Shown: one piece after another, positions 40,343 through 51,217 of the stretch
Numbering within the stretch: the first letter of the stretch is position 1
Layout of the letters: every line of letters begins with the position of its first letter
NCBI RefSeq assembly: GCF_018100925.1
Contig: NZ_JAGJEH010000003.1
Location: forward strand, 186,001 to 250,000
Length of the DNA: 64,000 nt
Direction: 5' to 3'
DNA from: Pseudoalteromonas luteoviolacea
Lineage (GTDB): Bacteria; Pseudomonadota; Gammaproteobacteria; Enterobacterales; Alteromonadaceae
Program-made: the position numbers and the translations under genes
The notes under the pieces: generated by a model
Database searches by the model: none
Told to the model about the DNA's origin: nothing
Seen by the model: only the letters and a program-made list of their open reading frames with translations

Positions 40343-41086
40343 TTATCCTTTTGCACTCTCGCAGATAACTTTAAATGATTCAGGTTTTAAGCTTGCGCCA
40401 CCTATTAAACCACCATCAATATCTGCTTGTGCGAACAATAATTCACTATTACTTTCGTTAACACTGCCACCATAAAGAATTTGCAGTGTTTCAGAAATAT
40501 CAGCGTCATACTTTGACACTAAATTTCTAATAAACTTGTGGACTGCCTGAGCTTGTTCTGGGGTAGCTGTTTTACCAGTCCCTATAGCCCAAACAGGCTC
40601 GTATGCTATCACAGAGTTAGCCAGTGATGCTATACCTAATTTGTCAATTACAGCGATTATTTGCTCTGCAACGACTTCTTCAGTTTGCGCTTGTTCTCTT
40701 TGGCTTTCTGTCTCACCAACACATAAAATTGGTGTTAAACCATTTGCCTGAGCTTGTGCAAACTTATTGGCAACGTCTTCATTAGACTCACCAAAAATAC
40801 TTCTTCTTTCAGAGTGACCAACCAGGGTATAAGTAGCACCAAGTGATTTAACTAGAGAAGCTTGCACTTCACCCGTATACGCACCTTCGCTATGCTCTGA
40901 AACAGTCTGCACTCCAGCGACTACGCCTGACGCAATCACGTCACTTAATAGTACAGTTGGTGGAATTACAACAACTTCAACATCTTGATTATTGATGTTT
41001 TTAACTGTGCTTGAAATTGATTGAACCAGTTCTAATGAACCGTTCATTTTCCAATTACCTGCCACCATAGGCTTTCTTTTCAACAT
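40343..41086 (-). CDS. tpiA: triosephosphate isomerase, 247 aa
   Basis: Interconverts glyceraldehyde-3-phosphate and dihydroxyacetone phosphate. MVAGNWKMNGS at residues 7-17 (catalytic Lys), VGHSERRS with catalytic His near 94, YEPVWAIGTGK with catalytic Glu near 167 and YGGSVN near 211 are intact. GGAG six bases before ATG. Between glmM and secG, an arrangement common in this order but not in E. coli. Confidence 0.97.
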   Translation of the reverse strand: MLKRKPMVAGNWKMNGSLELVQSISSTVKNINNQDVEVVVIPPTVLLSDVIASGVVAGVQTVSEHSEGAYTGEVQASLVKSLGATYTLVGHSERRSIFGESNEDVANKFAQAQANGLTPILCVGETESQREQAQTEEVVAEQIIAVIDKLGIASLANSVIAYEPVWAIGTGKTATPEQAQAVHKFIRNLVSKYDADISETLQILYGGSVNESNSELLFAQADIDGGLIGGASLKPESFKVICESAKG

Positions 41087-41165
41087 TCGATACTCCGCGT
41101 CAGAAAGCGGGTGAGATACTAACCCTACTCACCCAAAGTTACAAGAAAAATTTTATTTTTTTGGT

Positions 41166-42506
41166 TTAATTGCTTACAGATTCAACAACTTCTGCAATCT
41201 GCTGAGAAAAGTCCATCACTTGTTTCTCTTGCTCAGCTTCAACCATGACTCGGATCACAGGCTCTGTACCTGACTTACGTAATAGGACCCTTCCCTTGCC
41301 TTCAAGTTTTTCCTCAACTTCTTTCACTGCTTCCTGTACGGCTTCATTAGCCACAGGATCCTTTCCTTTTGCATATCTCACATTGATCATGTTCATTGGG
41401 TACTTTGTAAAACCAGCGCCAAGATCTTTAAGTGTTTTATTCTGTGCAACCATAGCTGCCAGAACTTGTAAGCTAGAAATGATCCCATCACCCGTCGCAA
41501 TCAAGTCTAAATTCAAAACGTGTCCTGAACTTTCACCACCGATATTCCATCCTTCTTGTGATAACAGTTCTAACACATAACGATCGCCCACTTTAGAACG
41601 CAAGAAAGGAATATCTTGCGACTTAAGTGCATTTTCTAACCCCATGTTAGACATCACAGTTCCAACTACGCCGCCTTTGAGCGTACCGTTAAACTTCGCT
41701 TGTAATGCCGCAATGTAAACAATGTCATCACCATCAAATACACGACCGTTATGGTCGACCATCATCACTCGGTCACCATCACCATCGTATGCAATACCAA
41801 CATCTGCTTTGTGCTCTAAAACTTGACGTTTTAATGCGTCGACGTGTGTTGCACCACACTGCGCATTAATATTCATGCCATCAGGTTCACAGGCTGTTGC
41901 TATCACTTCAGCACCAAGTTCTTGCATCACTGAAGGTGCAATATGGTATGTAGCACCATTGGCACAATCTAAAACGATTTTAATGCCCTCTAATGAATAT
42001 TCCTTAGGGAACTGGCTCTTACAAAACTCAATATAACGCCCACTTGCACTATCAAGGCGTCGTGCCTTACCTAATTGCTCAGACGGCACGCAAGTCATCG
42101 GTTCATCAAGCATTGCTTCAATTTCTAGCTCAACATCATCGGCGAGCTTTTTACCATTACCAGCAAAGAACTTGATACCATTGTCGTGATAAGGGTTATG
42201 AGACGCACTAATCACTATACCGGCTTCCGCCCTGAAAGTTTGCGTGAGATAAGCAACGGCTGGCGTTGGCATAGGGCCTAATAAAACCACGTCAATACCT
42301 GCCGCAATTAACCCAGCCTCAAGAGAGGTTTCCAATAAATAGCCAGAGATTCTTGTATCTTTACCTATTATTACTTTTTTAGTGCCCGACTTAGACAAAA
42401 CTTTACCAGCAGCCCAGCCTAGCTTTAAGGCAAACTCAGGTGTTATAGGAAACTCTCCTACTAACCCTCTAACACCATCTGTGCCAAAATATTTTCTTGT
42501 TGTCAT
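41166..42506 (-). CDS. glmM: phosphoglucosamine mutase, 446 aa
   Basis: Makes glucosamine-1-phosphate for peptidoglycan and [14 protein letters not shown] at the N-terminus, phospho-Ser in [12 protein letters not shown] near residue 100, metal-binding DGDGDR near 240, GGESSGH near 323 and [11 protein letters not shown] near 410. Start overlaps folP as ATGA. Confidence 0.97.
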   Translation of the reverse strand: MTTRKYFGTDGVRGLVGEFPITPEFALKLGWAAGKVLSKSGTKKVIIGKDTRISGYLLETSLEAGLIAAGIDVVLLGPMPTPAVAYLTQTFRAEAGIVISASHNPYHDNGIKFFAGNGKKLADDVELEIEAMLDEPMTCVPSEQLGKARRLDSASGRYIEFCKSQFPKEYSLEGIKIVLDCANGATYHIAPSVMQELGAEVIATACEPDGMNINAQCGATHVDALKRQVLEHKADVGIAYDGDGDRVMMVDHNGRVFDGDDIVYIAALQAKFNGTLKGGVVGTVMSNMGLENALKSQDIPFLRSKVGDRYVLELLSQEGWNIGGESSGHVLNLDLIATGDGIISSLQVLAAMVAQNKTLKDLGAGFTKYPMNMINVRYAKGKDPVANEAVQEAVKEVEEKLEGKGRVLLRKSGTEPVIRVMVEAEQEKQVMDFSQQIAEVVESVSN

Positions 42507-43348
42507 TTAGTTACTCCATGGTTTGCCGCAGACCACACCTGCAGCACATCATTGGTTTCTCTTACATCATGAACGCGAAGAATATGCGCACCTTGTTGCG
42601 CACATAACAAAGCACCAGCTAGACTCGCTGGTAAACGTTCATTTGTATCCCGATTTAATAGCATTCCAAACATAGATTTGCGAGATAAGCCCGCCAATAC
42701 TGGCATGTTGAAATCTGTAAACTGGTTAAATTGCCCTAGCAATTCGAAATTATGCTGTAACGATTTACCGAACCCAAATCCTGGGTCAATTATCAATCTA
42801 GAGCGCGAGATCCCCGCTTGCTCACACGCTTCAATGCGCTCATCAAAAAAGCGCTTTATATCATTTATAAGGTGATCGTACTGAGGGTCGTGTTGCATAG
42901 TTCTAGGTTGCCCCTGCATATGCATCAAGCAGATAGGTACATTCGCGAATTCAGCCGCTACATTGAGACAGCCATCTTCTCGCAGCGCTCGAACATCATT
43001 GATTATGTCCGCGCCTGCTAAAATAGCCTGCCTCATAACTTCTGCTTTGCTGGTGTCAATAGAGATCACACAATCAGAATGTGCTCTGATCCCTTTGATC
43101 ACAGGAATGACTCTATCTAGCTCTTCATTTAAAGCAACATCTGAAGCCCCGGGTCTAGTAGACTCGCCACCAATATCTAAAATGGTTGCACCTTCATCAA
43201 GCAGTGATAAAGCATTCATGACAGCGCTATCATTTTTGTAGTTCTTGCCGCCATCAGAAAAAGAATCTGGGGTTGTATTTACGATACCCATAATTTGAGG
43301 GTTGGAAAGGTCTAAAACACGACCTCGGGGTAATGAAAGTTGAAACAT
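42503..43348 (-). CDS. folP: dihydropteroate synthase, 281 aa
   Basis: Folate pathway enzyme joining p-aminobenzoate to the pterin; sulfonamide target. [15 protein letters not shown] at residues 20-34, GGESTRPGA near 60, INDVRAL near 115 and DPGFGFGKS near 190 are the family motifs. First gene of folP-glmM-tpiA-secG, separated from ftsH by a strong terminator. Confidence 0.97.
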   Translation of the reverse strand: MFQLSLPRGRVLDLSNPQIMGIVNTTPDSFSDGGKNYKNDSAVMNALSLLDEGATILDIGGESTRPGASDVALNEELDRVIPVIKGIRAHSDCVISIDTSKAEVMRQAILAGADIINDVRALREDGCLNVAAEFANVPICLMHMQGQPRTMQHDPQYDHLINDIKRFFDERIEACEQAGISRSRLIIDPGFGFGKSLQHNFELLGQFNQFTDFNMPVLAGLSRKSMFGMLLNRDTNERLPASLAGALLCAQQGAHILRVHDVRETNDVLQVWSAANHGVTK

Positions 43349-43477
43349 TTGTTACCTTCCTGCTATTTGTATCTAAGCATACTTTGACAACTCCTTCCAG
43401 ATTATTGATTAGATTCACTAAAAATGAAGTTAACCAAAGAGAAAAACGGACAAAATGCAAAGGTCAAGATACAAAAA

Positions 43478-43499
43478 GGCCTCGAGAATGCTCGAGGCC
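43478..43499 (-). terminator. ftsH terminator
   Basis: GGCCTCGAG-AATG-CTCGAGGCC, followed on the minus strand by TTTTTGT. About 30 bases past the ftsH stop. Confidence 0.85.
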
Positions 43500-43529
43500 C
43501 AAATTCCTACATCGCTATTTTACCTTTGA

Positions 43530-45467
43530 TTAAGGTTTATCATCAAGCTCTGTGTTTGATTGAGGTGGAATATCTGAGTTTGGTTCATCTGATTGTGAAG
43601 CTGATGCACCACCATTTAGACCACTGTCTTTATCTGATTTTCTATCATGCGCATCTCTTGGAGGACGTACCTCTTTACGCTCCATCAGATCGTCAATTTG
43701 TCCAGCATCAATGGTTTCATATTTCATCAATGCATCTTTCATTGCATGAAGAATATCCATATTGTCTTTGAGGATCTGCTCTGCTCTATCGTAGTTACTA
43801 GAAACAAACTTTTTAATTTCCGCATCAATAAGCTTAGCAGTTTCATCAGACACACCTGCCATTCTAGATCCGTTTCCACCCATGTACATTTCACCTTGTT
43901 CTTCCATGTACATTTGTGGACCCAACACTGGGCTTAAACCCCACTGGGTAACCATCTTACGAGCAATATCGGTAGCTCGCTCAATGTCATTACTAGCACC
44001 AGTAGTAACTTTATCATCACCGTAAATTATGGCTTCTGCGATTCGGCCACCATAAAGGCTAGATAACATCGACTCTAAATGCTCTTTAGAATGACTCACA
44101 CGATCTTGCTCTGGAAGGTACATAGTAACACCAAGCGCGCGACCACGAGGAATAATCGATACCTTATAAACTGGATCATGTTCTGGAACCAATCGACCAA
44201 CAATGGCGTGTCCCGCTTCATGATAAGCAGTCATTTCTTTCTCTTTCTCAGACATTACCATCGACTTGCGCTCAGCACCCATCATGATTTTGTCTTTTGC
44301 AGCATCAAACTCGGCCATGCTGACCTTGCGTTTATTACCACGAGCGGCAAATAGAGCTGCTTCGTTCACTAAGTTTGCTAGATCAGCACCAGAGAAACCA
44401 GGTGTACCACGCGCAATCAGTGACGCTTCTACATTTGAATCTAGTGGCACTTTACGCATATGCACGTTTAAGATCTGCTCTCGACCACGAACATCTGGCA
44501 AGCCTACTACGACTTGACGGTCAAAACGGCCTGGTCTTAGAAGCGCAGGGTCTAAAACATCAGGGCGGTTTGTCGCTGCAATAACAATAATACCTTCATT
44601 GCCTTCAAATCCGTCCATTTCAACGAGCATTTGGTTTAGAGTTTGTTCACGCTCATCGTGACCGCCGCCCATTCCAGCACCGCGTTTACGGCCTACAGCA
44701 TCAATTTCATCAATGAAGATAATACAAGGTGCTGCTTTTTTGGCTTGCTCAAACATGTCTCTAACACGAGATGCACCTACACCAACAAACATTTCAACGA
44801 AATCTGAACCTGAAATAGTGAAGAAAGGTACTTTTGCTTCACCAGCAACAGCTTTAGCAAGTAGTGTTTTACCTGTACCTGGAGGACCTACCATGAGGAC
44901 ACCTTTAGGTATATTACCGCCTAGCTTTTGGAACTTTGACGGGTCGCGTAAAAAGTCTACCAATTCAGTTACGTCTTCTTTCGCTTCATCACAACCGGCA
45001 ACGTCTGCAAATGTCGTTTTAACTTGGTCTTCGCTCATCAAGCGTGCTTTACTCTTACCAAATGACATTGCACCTTTGCCGCCACCGCCTTGCATTTGAC
45101 GCATGAAGAAAATCCATACCCCAATTAACAGCAGCATTGGGAACCAAGAAATGAAGACGTTTGCCAAGAACGATTGCTCTTCTGGCGCAACGCCTTTCAC
45201 GTTGACATCATTCTTGAGCAAGTCATTAATTAAGTCTTCGTCATATAATGGCATGATTGTTTGAAAACGTTCACCATTACTTTTAGTCCCTGAAATAGTA
45301 CCAGCTGTACGGTCTATATTTGCTTCTCTGATCGCACCACTACGCACTTCTTTAACAAACTGAGTGTAACTAGTTTGACGATCAATTTGCTCGCCATTAT
45401 TGAAACTCTGAAACACCGTCATAAGCACAACTGCAATGACCAGCCAGAGAATTAAGTTCTTCGCCAT
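43530..45467 (-). CDS. ftsH: ATP-dependent zinc metalloprotease FtsH, 645 aa
   Basis: Membrane-bound hexameric AAA+ protease. ATG 45467 gives [16 protein letters not shown], the usual N-terminus; a TTG 9 bases upstream is not needed. Two TM helices (5-22 and about 98-118), Walker A GPPGTGKT near 192, [11 protein letters not shown] near 310, and zinc site HEAGH near 415. The C-terminal tail is acidic and low-complexity. Downstream of rlmE, as in E. coli. Confidence 0.97.
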   Translation of the reverse strand: MAKNLILWLVIAVVLMTVFQSFNNGEQIDRQTSYTQFVKEVRSGAIREANIDRTAGTISGTKSNGERFQTIMPLYDEDLINDLLKNDVNVKGVAPEEQSFLANVFISWFPMLLLIGVWIFFMRQMQGGGGKGAMSFGKSKARLMSEDQVKTTFADVAGCDEAKEDVTELVDFLRDPSKFQKLGGNIPKGVLMVGPPGTGKTLLAKAVAGEAKVPFFTISGSDFVEMFVGVGASRVRDMFEQAKKAAPCIIFIDEIDAVGRKRGAGMGGGHDEREQTLNQMLVEMDGFEGNEGIIVIAATNRPDVLDPALLRPGRFDRQVVVGLPDVRGREQILNVHMRKVPLDSNVEASLIARGTPGFSGADLANLVNEAALFAARGNKRKVSMAEFDAAKDKIMMGAERKSMVMSEKEKEMTAYHEAGHAIVGRLVPEHDPVYKVSIIPRGRALGVTMYLPEQDRVSHSKEHLESMLSSLYGGRIAEAIIYGDDKVTTGASNDIERATDIARKMVTQWGLSPVLGPQMYMEEQGEMYMGGNGSRMAGVSDETAKLIDAEIKKFVSSNYDRAEQILKDNMDILHAMKDALMKYETIDAGQIDDLMERKEVRPPRDAHDRKSDKDSGLNGGASASQSDEPNSDIPPQSNTELDDKP

Positions 45468-45534
45468 ATCGCTCAAGGGGTTAACCTCTTGTATCCAATT
45501 TATTTAAAATCATCTTTAATGCACCTCAACTGTA

Positions 45535-46164
45535 CTACAGTTTGTATCCTGTCGCCACTATATATACTTCACGAGACCTAGGTCGAGACGCTTTTGGTTT
45601 ACGGATCTTTACAACTTTAAAAGCATTCCGCACTTCTTGTACAAATTGATCAAACCCTTCGCCTTGGAAAACCTTCACCGCAAACGCACCATTTGGCTTG
45701 AGTACTTGATGGCACATATCCAGTGCTAGCTCAACAAGGTACATACTACCAGCTTGATCTATTACATTGTTACCGCTCATATTCGGTGCCATGTCCGAAA
45801 AAACAACATCGATATTTTTACCACCAATACGGTCGAGCAACGCGTTTAGCACACTTTCTTCGCGAAAATCGCCTTGCAAAAATGCAACACCAGGTAATGA
45901 GTCCATTGGCAGAATGTCACATGCAATGACTTCCCCTTTGTCACCGACTTGTTCAGCCAAGTACTGTGACCAACTTCCCGGGGCCGCGCCTAAATCAACT
46001 ACGTGCATACCTGGACGGATCAATTTGTCGCGCTGTTGTATTTCTTCAAGTTTAAATACAGCCCGTGATCTGTAGCCTCGCTTTTGCGCTTCATGTACAA
46101 AAGGATCGTCTACGTGCTCTTTTAACCAGCGTTTTGAGCTCGCTGAGTGTTTTTTATTTGCCAT
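45535..46164 (-). CDS. rlmE: 23S rRNA 2'-O-ribose methyltransferase RlmE, 209 aa
   Basis: Methylates U2552 of 23S r[18 protein letters not shown] at the N-terminus, SAM motif [13 protein letters not shown] near residue 57, catalytic Lys/Asp positions in SDMAPN near 122 and [11 protein letters not shown] near 160. ATG 46164 (MANKKHSAS) preferred over GTG 46170. Divergent from yhbY and upstream of ftsH. Confidence 0.96.
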   Translation of the reverse strand: MANKKHSASSKRWLKEHVDDPFVHEAQKRGYRSRAVFKLEEIQQRDKLIRPGMHVVDLGAAPGSWSQYLAEQVGDKGEVIACDILPMDSLPGVAFLQGDFREESVLNALLDRIGGKNIDVVFSDMAPNMSGNNVIDQAGSMYLVELALDMCHQVLKPNGAFAVKVFQGEGFDQFVQEVRNAFKVVKIRKPKASRPRSREVYIVATGYKL

Positions 46165-46248
46165 ATTCACTGCAACTCATTAGTAATCTTCTTTAGATGG
46201 CGTTAGAATAACGAGAATTCAAGCCTTAATTTAGTAAATTGTACCAAT

Positions 46249-46545
46249 ATGACTTTATCAAATAAACAAAAGCAGCACCTTAAAGGGCTAGCTCACGCTC
46301 TAAAACCTGTCGTTTTACTCGGTGGAAACGGCTTAACAGAGGGCGTATTGTTAGAAATTGAACAATGTTTAGAAATTCATGAATTGATCAAAGTTAAAGT
46401 CCCTACTAATGACCGTGAAACAAAACAGCTTATTTTTGATGCTATCGTCCGTGAAACAGGCGCGCACAAAGTTCAGGCGATCGGCCATATTTTAGTACTT
46501 TATCGTCAAAGCGAAGAGAAAAAGATTGTTCTGCCTCGCAACTAA
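46249..46545 (+). CDS. yhbY: ribosome assembly RNA-binding protein YhbY, 98 aa
   Basis: CRM-domain protein linked to 50S assembly. LKGLAHALKPVVLLGGNGLTEGV near residues 10-32 (in part) and LIKVKVP near 46 are the signature. Divergent from rlmE with a shared promoter region, as in other gammaproteobacteria. Confidence 0.95.
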   Translation: MTLSNKQKQHLKGLAHALKPVVLLGGNGLTEGVLLEIEQCLEIHELIKVKVPTNDRETKQLIFDAIVRETGAHKVQAIGHILVLYRQSEEKKIVLPRN

Positions 46546-46558
46546 TCTGTCTTAATCA

Positions 46559-46581
46559 GAGCCGCTATTGCGGCTCGTTTT
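46559..46581 (+). terminator. yhbY terminator
   Basis: GAGCCGC-TATT-GCGGCTC followed by GTTTT on the plus strand. It overlaps the 3' end of the convergent hydrolase gene. Confidence 0.75.
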
Positions 46582-47719
46582 CTCGCACAACAGCAATCGC
46601 ATCCCGAATAAAGTTAGTCGTCAACTGGTTAATAACTCCGCTTTCTGCATTTAATAACAGACTAAACCCTATACCTAGATAAGGTAACACAACAACATCC
46701 GTTCTATATCCCTGTACCCAGCCACTATGGTAGTACACTGTTTCACCTGCAAAGTCATATATTCTCCAACCTAGTCCGTAATGAGCATGGTCGACATACT
46801 TTCGCCACACTCGACGCTTCAACTCTCTTTGAGTGCGAGTAAATGGCCGAGATTGAATAGTTAAAGCATCCAGTGACAAAACATTGGGGTATAGGCCTAA
46901 CTGTGCCTTAAGCCAGACTACCATATCTTCGGCGCTGGCATTAACTCCAGCCGCAGGTGCTACTTTATAATAGTGCTTTTTCAGCTTTGCAGTATGCCAA
47001 TACTTTCTTCCTTTGACATGAGGTAAAGCATAGTTTTCATCTTGGATCATATGAGCGTAGCCGACCCCAGCATCTTTCATTCGCAGTGGCTTAAAGATAA
47101 ATTCATTGAGCCAAGTCTCATAACTGAGCCCTGTCGCCTGTTCGATAACATTGCCGACTAAGCTAAACATGACGTTTTGATAACCATAGCAAATACCAGG
47201 CCGACACAGCCTGTCGACTTTTAAAAGGCGTGGGTAGATATCTTGATAGGACATTCGTGACTCTATCAAATTATCATAAGCATTGGGCACTAGGCCGCTT
47301 GAATGACTTAATAGGTGATATACACGCAGTCCTGAATACTGACTATCGAGGAAGATGGGGAGATAGTCAGCTACATATTTATCTAAGTCGACGCGGTTCT
47401 CTGCCGCTAATTTTGCCGCCAAAGAACCCGCAAATGTTTTTGACACAGACGCCAAGCGAAATCGAGTTTTGCCATTTACTTGACGGCCTTTTTTTACCTT
47501 AGTACGCCCATAACCTTTGGCTAAATCTCCAAACTCTAGGTGGGTGATACTCAATGCAGCCCCGGGAACCGATTTTTCTTTTAGTTTTTGTCGGACTTGC
47601 TTAGAATAGTCGTTTACAAAATGCTCCCAAGCTTTGGCTCTGTCTATCTCATTGCTTTTTACAGAATGAGATAAAAGCATCAATAATAAGCATTTTGAAA
47701 ATATAAATAGTGACTTCAT
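46565..47719 (-). CDS. serine beta-lactamase-like hydrolase (class C / EstB type), 384 aa
   Basis: Exported, with a signal peptide over about residues 1-21 (FIFSKCLLLMLLSHSV). Active-site SVSKTF (SxxK) near residue 92, YGYQNV (Tyr-x-Asn) near 178 and YYHSGW (HxG in place of KTG) near 334. The family includes esterases, peptidases and AmpC relatives; HxG argues for an esterase or peptidase rather than a true beta-lactamase. Stand-alone gene. Confidence 0.85.
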   Translation of the reverse strand: MKSLFIFSKCLLLMLLSHSVKSNEIDRAKAWEHFVNDYSKQVRQKLKEKSVPGAALSITHLEFGDLAKGYGRTKVKKGRQVNGKTRFRLASVSKTFAGSLAAKLAAENRVDLDKYVADYLPIFLDSQYSGLRVYHLLSHSSGLVPNAYDNLIESRMSYQDIYPRLLKVDRLCRPGICYGYQNVMFSLVGNVIEQATGLSYETWLNEFIFKPLRMKDAGVGYAHMIQDENYALPHVKGRKYWHTAKLKKHYYKVAPAAGVNASAEDMVVWLKAQLGLYPNVLSLDALTIQSRPFTRTQRELKRRVWRKYVDHAHYGLGWRIYDFAGETVYYHSGWVQGYRTDVVVLPYLGIGFSLLLNAESGVINQLTTNFIRDAIAVVRENEPQ

Positions 47720-47944
47720 AATGACTCAGTTCATTAACACGCGATGTTATGGTATCACGTAAGTTGCTGTCTCACGACATACATTAATTTAAACCGCTAA
47801 TCTTTTTGTAGAATTAAAGTTACAGTGCATAACTGGTTACAATCTTGAACATTTTTAGACTGTAAGTGACTAATGATTACAAGGTAGAATTTAGCACATT
47901 GGTTGTACAAGATAATGAAGAAAAGTAATTTGAGGTGTTTAGTA

Positions 47945-48748
47945 ATGCGAATAATCATTGGCGGTATTGCATTGACAGGGCTAGCTGGCTGCATGGTGAC
48001 TCAGCCACTTGCGCCAAAGCTCAATACGCCTCCTAAGCCTCTGCTACAAAAGTCCATATTTCAAATAAGCTACAGCAGCGAGCTCGAATCAGCTCGAATT
48101 AAATCGGTACAATTGCCTGCGCATACAGTTAAAAAGCTAGATTCTGTCTTTATAGATGCCAGTAAAGTATCTATGACCGACGAGCTGCACAAAGCACTGG
48201 CAAATATTCTCAGTAAGAAAGGACTTATTGTAGACAATAGTGAAGCAACAGATTATCGCTTAGTGGTGCAACAAATCGATTTAACTTACGGCAAAGACAA
48301 AGTATATGTGTTAAACAAACCGAGTAGTGATCACCCATACATTGCTAAAATATCTCAAACAATGCCTACAAAGCAGTGCAGCAATATTACGGCTTCTCTA
48401 AGTATGAGACTAACTCACAACCAATCAACGGATGTGGTTTGGTTTGCCAAGTCTTCAGTAGATAGCGCAGGTTTTCAAGGTATCCCAATGCAATATACCT
48501 TTACTGAAACACAAAACATTACCAATGAGAAAGATGTAAAAAACTTCATCGAACAACAAAACACAGATGAAGCAAGGCGTGCTCGCTATCAAGCGTCTGT
48601 CGATATCCCAAAGTATATTGTAGAGCCAGTCCAAACCCCACTGGTGAAGGTAGCAGGAGCCTGTGAGCAAGATGAAGTCAATGCACTGACACCTAAAATG
48701 CTACTGAAATTAACTCAGGGCCTTGTTGATAAACTCAATGTTCAATAA
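47945..48748 (+). CDS. lipoprotein of unknown function, 267 aa
   Basis: ATG 47945 has GAGG nine bases upstream and gives a short signal ending in lipobox LAGC (Cys16). An in-frame ATG at 47915 is possible. The mature part has DSVFIDASKVSMTDELHKAL and an even spread of strands and helices, with a Cys pair (CSN, CEQ). No named family recognised. Not in an operon with the following regulator. Confidence 0.7.
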   Translation: MRIIIGGIALTGLAGCMVTQPLAPKLNTPPKPLLQKSIFQISYSSELESARIKSVQLPAHTVKKLDSVFIDASKVSMTDELHKALANILSKKGLIVDNSEATDYRLVVQQIDLTYGKDKVYVLNKPSSDHPYIAKISQTMPTKQCSNITASLSMRLTHNQSTDVVWFAKSSVDSAGFQGIPMQYTFTETQNITNEKDVKNFIEQQNTDEARRARYQASVDIPKYIVEPVQTPLVKVAGACEQDEVNALTPKMLLKLTQGLVDKLNVQ

Positions 48749-48893
48749 TCAACAAACTCATACACTTCATTACATTTTTTAGTGAAACAAATATTATAAT
48801 TGGCGCGTTTAAAATTAAAAGTTAGTATGGTTTTACTACCAAATAAGTGTCATCTTTAACAATGATACCTATTCGATTTAAAGGAGCTTGTTC

Positions 48894-49601
48894 ATGGAGC
48901 AATACGGGACTATTTTACTAGTCGAAGATGACGAATCACTCGCACAGTGGGTTGCTGACTACCTTAATAATCAAGGCTATAACACGCATTGTTGCCACCG
49001 TGGTGATGAAGTGGTGTCAATGGTAAAGCAAATTAACCCAGACTTAGTATTGCTAGATATTATGTTACCTGGTCAGGACGGTATTAGTGTCTGTAGAGAG
49101 CTGCGCCAGTTTTATAACAAGCCCATCATCATGTTAACAGCAAAAGATGAAGAGATGGACGAAGTAATTGGTCTAGAAGTCGGTGCCAGTGATTATGTAA
49201 TAAAACCTGTCAGACCAAGAGCCTTGCTTGCTAGAATTAAGGCCAATGCGCGCGCAGCACAAGACTCTTCAAATAATGAGCAAACCAACAGCGCCATTTT
49301 GACTGTAGGGAATCTTAAAATAGATACACAGTCTCGAAAAGTATTGGTTTCTGATAAAGAAATCGTTATTTCTAGTGCCGAATACTTACTGTTGCACTTC
49401 TTAGCTTCCAACGCAGGTGAAGTTGTTTCTAGGGACGCTGTGTTTAAAGCAACTAAGGGCCGTGAATATGATGGCCTTGATCGAAGTGTCGATGTGCTGA
49501 TCTCAGCGCTACGTAAAAAATTTGATGACGACCCTCAAAACCCTGAAAAGATCAAAACCATTTGGGGGAAAGGCTATTTGCTCGTGCCGTCGGCTTGGTA
49601 G
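48894..49601 (+). CDS. OmpR-family response regulator, RstA-like, 235 aa
   Basis: Receiver domain with EDD at residues 11-13, phospho-acceptor Asp55 in LVLLDIML, LTAKD near 81 and Lys104 in VIKPV. The C-terminal winged helix ends GYLLVPSAW, the typical RstA ending. AAGGAG precedes ATG 48894 rather than the TTG six bases earlier. Paired with the sensor kinase 100 bases downstream; target genes unknown. Confidence 0.92.
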   Translation: MEQYGTILLVEDDESLAQWVADYLNNQGYNTHCCHRGDEVVSMVKQINPDLVLLDIMLPGQDGISVCRELRQFYNKPIIMLTAKDEEMDEVIGLEVGASDYVIKPVRPRALLARIKANARAAQDSSNNEQTNSAILTVGNLKIDTQSRKVLVSDKEIVISSAEYLLLHFLASNAGEVVSRDAVFKATKGREYDGLDRSVDVLISALRKKFDDDPQNPEKIKTIWGKGYLLVPSAW

Positions 49602-49702
49602 TATTGCGTGTAGCTGAGGTCAATTACCAAAGCTACTGCATATTTAAAAGTATTACAGTCCCATTTTTCGGAGCTCTGTGCCACTCTCATTGGAGCTAAT
49701 TA

Positions 49703-51016
49703 ATGAGAAAACTCTATTTATCCTTACTAACCGGTGTGATCATCTCAATTATCTTATTGGGTTGGCTCATTGATACCTTTAGTGAGCAAACTGCACCAGA
49801 TGAGGATAATTTTTTTTGGCAAGCAAAACTACTGGTAGGTATAGCCAATCAAGCTGGCAATAACCCATTAAATAACAGAGCAAGCTTTATCGAGCAAGCT
49901 GGCAAAGACTTCGACTTAAAAATAGCTTATCACTCAGGCGCTTCGCTTGCACTACCGACTGAACTCACCGAGCAAATGCATCGCCCTCAAGGGCTGCTTA
50001 TTGACTCTGATGAGGGGTATTTTTATCTACTAAAATCAACACCTGCCATAAAGCCGGACTATATAGAGCTGCAATTGGAAAAGCCCCCTGAACGAAATAG
50101 CTATGACGTCATACTCACTATTGCTTTTTATTCCGGCGTCTGTGCCTTTATGTGGTTTGTCTTAGCACCGCTTGCAAAAAGATTGTCAGTGCTCACTCAC
50201 GCAGCAAAGCAGTTTGCAGGGGGCAACCTAGATACTAGGATAGAAGTTAATCATTTCACTTACATCAAAGATGTTGAGCTCACATTTAATCGAATGGCAA
50301 ACCAAATCGAAAAATTGTTAGCCGAAAATAAATTAATGGCATCAAGCTTATCTCACGATATAAGAACACCTGTTGCGTGTTTAAGGTTTGGATTCGATGC
50401 TGCACTAGAAGAAACTGATATTGAAGAAGTACACCATTTGCTTGAGCGAATGGAGAAAGATCTCGACCAAATGGAAGATATGTTATCGAGCTACCTGTCT
50501 TTTGCAACCTTAGAACAAAAGTCACACTTGCTTAAGTTTGAGCCCATAAGACTGCAAGGCTATATATCCGACATCGTTGACCAGATGCATCCAAAAATGT
50601 CTAAAAATGGATTAACTGCAAACCTGTCGATTAAAGCAGAGCTCGTAATGGAAGCAGATCTACACTGGCTTGCCCGTGCTATATCTAACTTGCTAAGTAA
50701 TGCGTGTGACTTTGCACAAATGCAGCTGTTTATCAGCGCCAAATTACATGACCATGAAATCGAAATCACAGTCGAAGACGATGGCCCTGGTATCGAGCCT
50801 GAAAACTGGAATAAAGTTTTCAACCCATTTTTCCAAGAGCAAGGGCACCGAAATAGAGCCGGGAAGAGCTATGGGTTGGGTCTCGCTATCGTCTCAAAAG
50901 TTGTCGATTGGCACCATGGAAAAGCGTCTGTTAGTCGCTCTGAGTTGCTAGGTGGTGCCAAGTTTACATTAATTCTCCCCTGTAAAGCAGTATCTCAAGC
51001 TGTACAGAGTGAATGA
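49703..51016 (+). CDS. sensor histidine kinase, RstB-like, 437 aa
   Basis: TM helices at residues 5-25 and about 135-158 border a small periplasmic domain. A HAMP segment follows (FAGGNLDTRIEV near 171), then phospho-His218 in SLSHDIRTPV, the N box AISNLLSNACDF, and G boxes EDDGPGIEP and YGLGLAIV. All catalytic motifs intact. Partner of the response regulator upstream. Confidence 0.92.
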   Translation: MRKLYLSLLTGVIISIILLGWLIDTFSEQTAPDEDNFFWQAKLLVGIANQAGNNPLNNRASFIEQAGKDFDLKIAYHSGASLALPTELTEQMHRPQGLLIDSDEGYFYLLKSTPAIKPDYIELQLEKPPERNSYDVILTIAFYSGVCAFMWFVLAPLAKRLSVLTHAAKQFAGGNLDTRIEVNHFTYIKDVELTFNRMANQIEKLLAENKLMASSLSHDIRTPVACLRFGFDAALEETDIEEVHHLLERMEKDLDQMEDMLSSYLSFATLEQKSHLLKFEPIRLQGYISDIVDQMHPKMSKNGLTANLSIKAELVMEADLHWLARAISNLLSNACDFAQMQLFISAKLHDHEIEITVEDDGPGIEPENWNKVFNPFFQEQGHRNRAGKSYGLGLAIVSKVVDWHHGKASVSRSELLGGAKFTLILPCKAVSQAVQSE

Positions 51017-51217
51017 CAGTCATTGTATTAAAGTACAATATAGTAACTATAAAACAAACACTTAAATGCGAAATTAATGAAAAATTATGGATACTCCAGT
51101 CTACGGTGTTTTTTCCATCAAAAACTTGTGCTGGATCAGTGCAGATAAACCTTTTTATTTCGCGTCAATTACAGTAGATTGTTGCGGCCGTCTTTAAAAA
51201 AAGAGAAGTATAAAAAC

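Noticed and set aside
43754..44584. Plus-strand frames antisense to ftsH
   Set aside because: Shadows of a highly conserved gene.
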